This document shows, piece by piece, positions 59,986-64,000 of a stretch of 64,000 bases of DNA. Made by a program: the position numbers and the translations under genes. The DNA comes from Takakia lepidozioides (Eukaryota > Streptophyta > Takakiopsida > Takakiales > Takakiaceae), in assembly GCA_030704615.1 (NCBI GenBank), contig CM060732.1, forward strand, positions 12,216,001-12,280,000, read 5' to 3'. Under the pieces are notes generated by a model. It was not told where the DNA came from. It made no database searches and was given only the letters and a program-made list of their open reading frames with translations. Numbering within the stretch: position 1 is the stretch's first letter; the number at the start of each line of letters is the position of its first letter.

Positions 59986-60043
59986 ACAAAAACCAGATGA
60001 TAAGTGAACGCCTCATTAGACAATCGAACGAATTTTGATTGAT
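59986..60043. repeat. 58-bp insertion flanked by a 9-bp direct repeat
   Basis: Bases 59986-60043 match the end of the 650-bp repeat core (18246-18303; aacaaaaaccagatgayaag ... ttttgattgat) almost exactly. The insert is bounded by CTCGTATTA at 59977-59985 and again at 60044-60052. Removing insert and one repeat restores a single integrase frame apart from one TAA that would read Gln as CAA. Confidence 0.75.
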
Positions 60044-60049
60044 CTCGTA

Positions 60050-60835
60050 TTACGTATCACGGTGTTGTGCAATGGCAAGATTCTCAAAAGCCATGGGCAT
60101 GACTTTCTTGAACAACTCTGCACGCTGATCACATGCACGTACCCACACGTCCGGATCATCAAGGTTAAGGACTTGAGCAGTGTCCCTACGAATGGCTGCA
60201 CGTAAATCCGGCTCTCGGCCAAAGAGAAGGAAATATGGTGAGAAGGAGGCAAGTGATGCTTGTTTGCTGAACCTGTAGCCCATGGCTAACCAAGGCACTT
60301 GAAGATCCCAATCTCCTAGGTGTCCCTTCTGCAAGCCATACTTGCGCAAACCCCTCTTCACCATCTGAACAACTCGCTCTGCCAAGCCATCGGCCTCAGG
60401 ATGATCCCGAGAAGTGGTGTAGTGGTCTATCAAGGCTTTATCACACAAAGCCTGAAACTCCCCCAAGAACTCTCTCCCTTGGTCCGTGAGTACCTCAGCT
60501 GGAGCACCAAATTGGCTAAGCACACGATCCAAGAATGCATACGCAGCCCCCTCACTAGCCTTGTCAGGCAATGGAACCAACTCAATCCACTTGGAGAAGT
60601 GCTCCACCATCACCAACACATATCTGTGGTGGCGCATAGTCAGTGGCAACGGTCCTGCGAAGTCAAGACTCCACCTGTAGCCCAATCCCATGATTGGTAA
60701 AGGATGCAACTGTGGTGTAGGGGCGTTGAATGAAGCACGCACCCTGTCACACACCATGCACCTAGCCACGAATTGTTGCACCTCTGTATGCATACCATGC
60801 CACCAATACTGCCCCTGCAGTAAACCCCTTGACAA
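60050..60835 (-). pseudogene. Integrase catalytic core
   Basis: 261-codon frame. It starts within the zinc-binding domain (QYWWHGMHTEVQQFVARCMV with CMVCD, the last C-x2-C pair), then the rve core: SLDFAGP (D58), VLTDQGREF (D118) and HPEADGLAER (E153), giving the D,D35E triad. The middle has MVEHFSKWIELVPL and the end has YFLLFGREPDL. It joins host DNA and viral cDNA ends. The HHCC domain's His part is missing because of the deletion at the 5' side, and the frame ends at TAA 60050-60052, next to the 58-bp insertion. Confidence 0.9.
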
Positions 60836-60837
60836 AC

Positions 60838-61798
60838 CATCTATAATAGTTTGCTAACCCCATGAAAGCTCAAACTCGGCTCACATCCGTGGGGCGTGGA
60901 ATTTGTGCAATGGCCTCTACCTTAGTCTGCTGTACCCCCAATCCTCCAGGATATATCATGTGACCCAGATACTCAATCTGGTTGTGGAAAAACTTGCACT
61001 TCCCCGGATGCAACTTCAATCCGCGCGCTCTCAAGCGCTCCAATACCACCTGAAGGTGTCTCTCATGCTCCTCCATCGTAGCACTAAAGATGATGATGTC
61101 ATCTATGTAGCACCGAACAAAGTCCATCCCTGCTAGAATCCTATCCATGACTCTCTGAAACTTTGCAGGAGCATTCTTAAGCCCAGATGGTAAGAACCGC
61201 CACTGATATAGGCAATCCTTGCCGTGCTCATTGATCCCCCAGAATGTTGTCTTCTGCTTGTTCGCCTCCTTGATCGGCAACTGGTGATATGCGGATCGTA
61301 AATCCAAAGTGCTAAAGACCTTAGCATGCCCGATGGCATCAAAGATCTCCTCTGGTGTTGACATGGCATACTTATCGGACTTGGTCTGACGATTTACAGG
61401 CTGGTAATCACCGCACATACGTCTCTCCGTCCAATTGCCATAGACATCCTTCTTGGCTGGCATCACTGTGGCTGAAGCATACTCTCCACCAAACCAGCCT
61501 CCCAAAGATCTTGAGTCCTCATCTGAATCAAAGACCTCTCCATGTCACTGTATCTATAGGGTCTCCGAAAGATTGGCGTGTCAGTGGCCAACTCAATACG
61601 AATCTCTTGACCCTTCAGTGCTCCCAAGTCCTTCAAATTGAAGGCAAAGCAATTCCTGTAAGCCCTCAGGAACCGCCATATACGTCGTCTCTCTCCTCCG
61701 GTGACAATGGGTCCAATGTCAGACTCCCAATTGTCCTCCGTAACTGCAACCTTAAGTCCAGTGGACTTAGAGGTAGAGGACGCGTCCAATGGTTGCTA
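60838..61798 (-). pseudogene. Reverse transcriptase, frameshifted, RNase H deleted
   Basis: Two overlapping frames. 61789-61463 carries the RT N-terminus (FNLKDLGALKGQEIRIELAT, IFRRPYRY). A frameshift near 61490 leads to 61505-60870 with ATVMPAKKD, STLDLRSAYHQ (first Asp), GLKNAPAKFQRVMDRI and CYIDDIIIFS (the YxDD box), then KCKFFHNQIEYLGHMI. TGA at 60870-60872 stands where the next codon is normally Arg (CGA). The frame then gives AFMGLANYYRWFVKGF, the RT connection motif, and directly meets the integrase frame, so RNase H and the start of integrase are gone (about 400 codons by comparison with the family). Confidence 0.9.
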
Positions 61799-62089
61799 TG
61801 TTGCAACCTCTTGAGCAGTACTCCATGCCCGCTCAGTCAATGACAAGGCCTCATCCTGCCCCATCATCTCATCCTCGAGGACCTCCTCAACCCGAGAAAA
61901 ATCCCCTGCAATCTCATCCATCACCGCCGCCCTGGCTGTCAACTCCCTCTGAACCTCGAGCACCTCCCACGTGTGCCATGGATGCCTGCACCCCGTGGTC
62001 TTCTCATGCTCGCCCCCACTCACTGCCTGTACCATCTCGGTAGGCAGAGAGACCATCGAGGGAAGTGTACTCCACACTCTGCGTTGCTC
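61796..62089 (-). pseudogene. Linker between methyltransferase and reverse transcriptase
   Basis: An open frame with no known domain, acidic and helical (DFSRVEEVLEDEMMGQDEAL). It continues from the DNMT C-terminus and runs into the RT N-terminus through a TAG at 61796-61798 that would be CAG. Confidence 0.6.
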
Positions 62090-63062
62090 AGCCATAGCCA
62101 AGCTGATAATCCAGGTCAAGCAATTGAGATCCATTGCTTGCCCAACACCTGACGACGTGACGTCACCGCCGTGGTACCAGTGATAAAACCCATTGCCCGC
62201 TCACGCTCGTCAGCATTATGCTCCACTAACTGCTACAACTGAGCATCCCACAGGAGGCCAGGTCCATTATCCCGGAAAGCATGCGATCCTGGGAAGCTGA
62301 GCAGTGTAGATAATGCTGCTCGTGGTTGACCCATCTTGTTGACCATTGCCAAAGGCGAATGGTCATCGTGTCTCATACGCTAAGACTGCCTCCCCGTGTC
62401 CAAAATGCTATCCATTGTGAGGTGTGCTGGCTGCTGCACCCTATCAAATGTACGCTTGAGCAGTGTGGGTGACATCAAGTTAGTCCACCATAGTCGTGGA
62501 CGATGAGCTTGTGACCCCACTGTAGCTGCATCTAGCAACACTGCTGACCCAAGCCATGACCGGACTTGATGCACACTGGCCATCACCTTGGACCGAGAAT
62601 CGCCCATCAGTGGCACATTCTCCAAGATGTATGCTGGAGATACAGCTTGATGAAGCTGCAAGTGGTGCAAAACCCGCACCATCTCCCAAAACAGACCCGA
62701 CCTCAAGTCTCGCAATCCATTGCCATGCCCGGCTGATGAATGCCCTTGGCAGGGCCAACCTGCCACTACCAGATCAATGGAGCCAACCCACTCCAAATCA
62801 TGCGCCCCCAACAACAAAATGTTTGCTGGCAAGGCCTGATGATATCCATGAACTGCAGACACCGGCAACAACTCAGGGTACTGCTGCACCAACTGAGCAA
62901 CATGGCGAAGTGAAACGCATCGTGCAGTCTCATCCCTCTCCACATACAGGTAACGCCGAACTCGTACACCTACCTGTAACACAGCAGCCAATCCGGTGCT
63001 GATCCCGCCAAACAAGTCCAGAAGACAAATGCCTTCATCTGGATACTGCCACACAATAGGTG
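62090..63062 (-). pseudogene. C5-cytosine DNA methyltransferase domain, DNMT3-like, inside the retroelement
   Basis: Motifs in order: I, CLLDLFGGISTGLAAV (SAM binding); II, YLYVERDETARCVS; III/IV, IDLVVAGWPCQGHSSAGHG with the catalytic Cys (C398 of the frame from 63942, about 62749-62751); VI, AYILENVPLMGD; VIII, GSQAHRPRLWWTNLM; IX, ERAMGFITGTT; X, QAMDLNCLTWI. AHR-x-R-x2-W in motif VIII and the GF/RR/LG...D ending resemble DNMT3 rather than DNMT1 or CMT. The recognition region between VIII and IX is short. Motifs I-VIII share one frame with the protease; TAG at 62380-62382 and 62233-62235 and a frameshift near 62135 break motifs IX-X away. The catalytic and SAM residues are unchanged. An intact relative would methylate cytosine, perhaps in the element's own DNA. 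Confidence 0.9.
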
Positions 63063-64000
63063 TGGTATCCAATGGTGACAACTGAGGTGATCCTGGTGCA
63101 ATCCCCGCACTCTCCTCCTTTCTTGATGGTACAAAAGCCTCCACCCAGGCTTGTTGCACCCGTCGATCAGCAACCCGCTGTAAATCCTTGCTTGTGCCCC
63201 ACAATGGAGTCTGAGCAACCATGGCAGACAACTCTGCCATACCATACATGTCATCCTGCTCTGCTAGAGATGACACATCCTCTGAATGAGCGTTGCCCTC
63301 TAGCAACTCTCCAGGCCAAGTTGCCCCACCAACCAGGACATCGTACGAGACCGCGTCTGTCACAATGGCCTTAGCTCGCATCACTGAGCCATCTGTAGGG
63401 TGATCCGGCCGTAGTCTGATAGCCAACTCACGCCGTGTCATGCCCCGAACCTGCTTTGATCCTCCCAGAGACGTCTGTATCTGGAAAGAACAAGGCTCCA
63501 TATCCGCCTCCGTGAGACCCAAGCCTACAATAGCAGCTTTGCCCAACATCAATGGTTGAGCTCCCGAGTCCAACAAGACCCGCAGTGGCCGGTACCTCTT
63601 GCCTGCCAGTCCACTCAAACAGAAAATGTCATCTTGGTTGTCTAACATGACAACTCCAGGTGTCATCATGGCGCGTTCAATGGCTGGCCTAGCTGGCAGC
63701 TCCATGAACCTGGCAGCTGCAGCTTGCCATGGCGCCGCCGTGGCAGTCTTGACCCTCAAATCCGAGGATCCCTTCGGCACTATACCTCCCACTATCTCCG
63801 CAGAAGATGAAGTAACATCCCCACTCTCACAGAGTGTAGCTACGAGCCTGAACACCTCAGCTGGTCTTACCCCCGGCGTCGCAATCATGGTAGCCAAGAA
63901 CAATGGAGCCTGGCACATAGATGTGGCCACTCCCAGCAGCACACTAGCTACCGTAGCCTTGACAACACTAGGTAGTGGTGCTACCCGTGTAGCTCTCCCC
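63063..64000 (-). CDS. Retropepsin-type aspartic protease region, open to the window edge
   Basis: The frame is open from the window edge into the methyltransferase. RVLLDSGAQPLMLGKA carries the D-S-G active site (residues 125-127 of the frame from 63942, about 63562-63570), followed by the flap region and SYDVLVGGATWPGELL, the usual FDVILG-type strand of Ty3 proteases. The part before it (VRPAEVFRLVATL, PARPAIERAM) may be the C-terminal end of gag or a spacer. There is no stop between protease and DNMT, so both would come from one polyprotein. Confidence 0.8.

Larger units (their letters stand above)
59554..64000 (-). mobile_element. Ty3/gypsy-type retroelement with DNA methyltransferase and PHD finger, decayed
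   Basis: Minus-strand order: aspartic protease, DNMT3-like methyltransferase, reverse transcriptase, (RNase H deleted), integrase, PHD finger. Protease-RT-integrase order is that of Ty3/gypsy elements. The 5' end (gag, LTR) lies beyond 64000. The copy is dead: TAG at 62380-62382, 62233-62235 and 61796-61798, TGA at 60870-60872, TAA at 60050-60052, frameshifts near 62135 and 61490, an internal deletion near 60815-60840 and a 58-bp insertion at 59986-60043. Confidence 0.85.

Noticed and set aside
828-63000. Reassigned stop codons (TAG/TAA as Gln) to explain in-frame stops
   Set aside because: TGA is also found at Arg positions, frameshifts are frequent in the same genes, and the SEUSS-like gene needs no reassigned codon over 1022 codons.

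Overview
Plant-type nuclear DNA: a multi-exon streptophyte gene with GT-AG introns sits in a sea of decayed transposons, and about 45% GC, tRNA-derived SINEs and microsatellites fit this. The only gene that looks like an intact host gene is a SEUSS/LDB-type transcriptional co-regulator (41852-50605, minus, 13 coding exons that join in phase). A Ty3-type retroelement carrying a cytosine methyltransferase has been reported from charophyte algae, so a charophyte alga or a seedless land plant is the most likely source. This placement is inference; no search was possible.

Layout. 1-528: broken piece of an FCP1/NIF-type phosphatase gene. 828-8063: decayed CACTA element with two divergent genes, an ORF1 with a Transposase_24-type region and a TNP2 transposase. 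8160-11015: duplicated fragments of a ribosomal protein S3a pseudogene. 12480-16988: hAT dimerisation-domain gene, a tandem hairpin array, and a gene with a RING-H2 finger. 17270-18310 and 34519-35655: two copies of a repeat built of 120-bp units and a 650-bp core. 18604-21410: multi-exon gene with an N4/N6 amino-methyltransferase fold. 21655-28110: MULE-like element (accessory gene plus SWIM/GCM-finger transposase) with GGCGCC-centred hairpin repeats on both sides. 28393-31331: gene with a ParB-like DGNHR motif, with a second hairpin array in its intron. 31819-33843: second MULE transposase, truncated. 35988-36300 and 51781-54047: SINE-like pieces. 36979-37282: foldback element. 56936-58100: SWIM fragment of a third MULE, then a 145-bp tandem array. 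58950-64000: Ty3/gypsy-type retroelement on the minus strand, with protease, DNMT3-like methyltransferase, reverse transcriptase, integrase and a terminal PHD finger. It has lost RNase H and carries several breaks.

Three themes tie the window together. First, transposons here carry chromatin or DNA-modification domains (DNMT, PHD, amino-methyltransferase, ParB-like, RING). Second, the hAT/RING pair and the two MULE transposase genes lie beside tandem arrays of palindromes of unrelated sequence, and both MULE transposases have a divergent partner gene upstream. Third, nearly every premature stop in the mobile genes is one C-to-T change from a Gln or Arg codon, as expected if methylated cytosines decayed.
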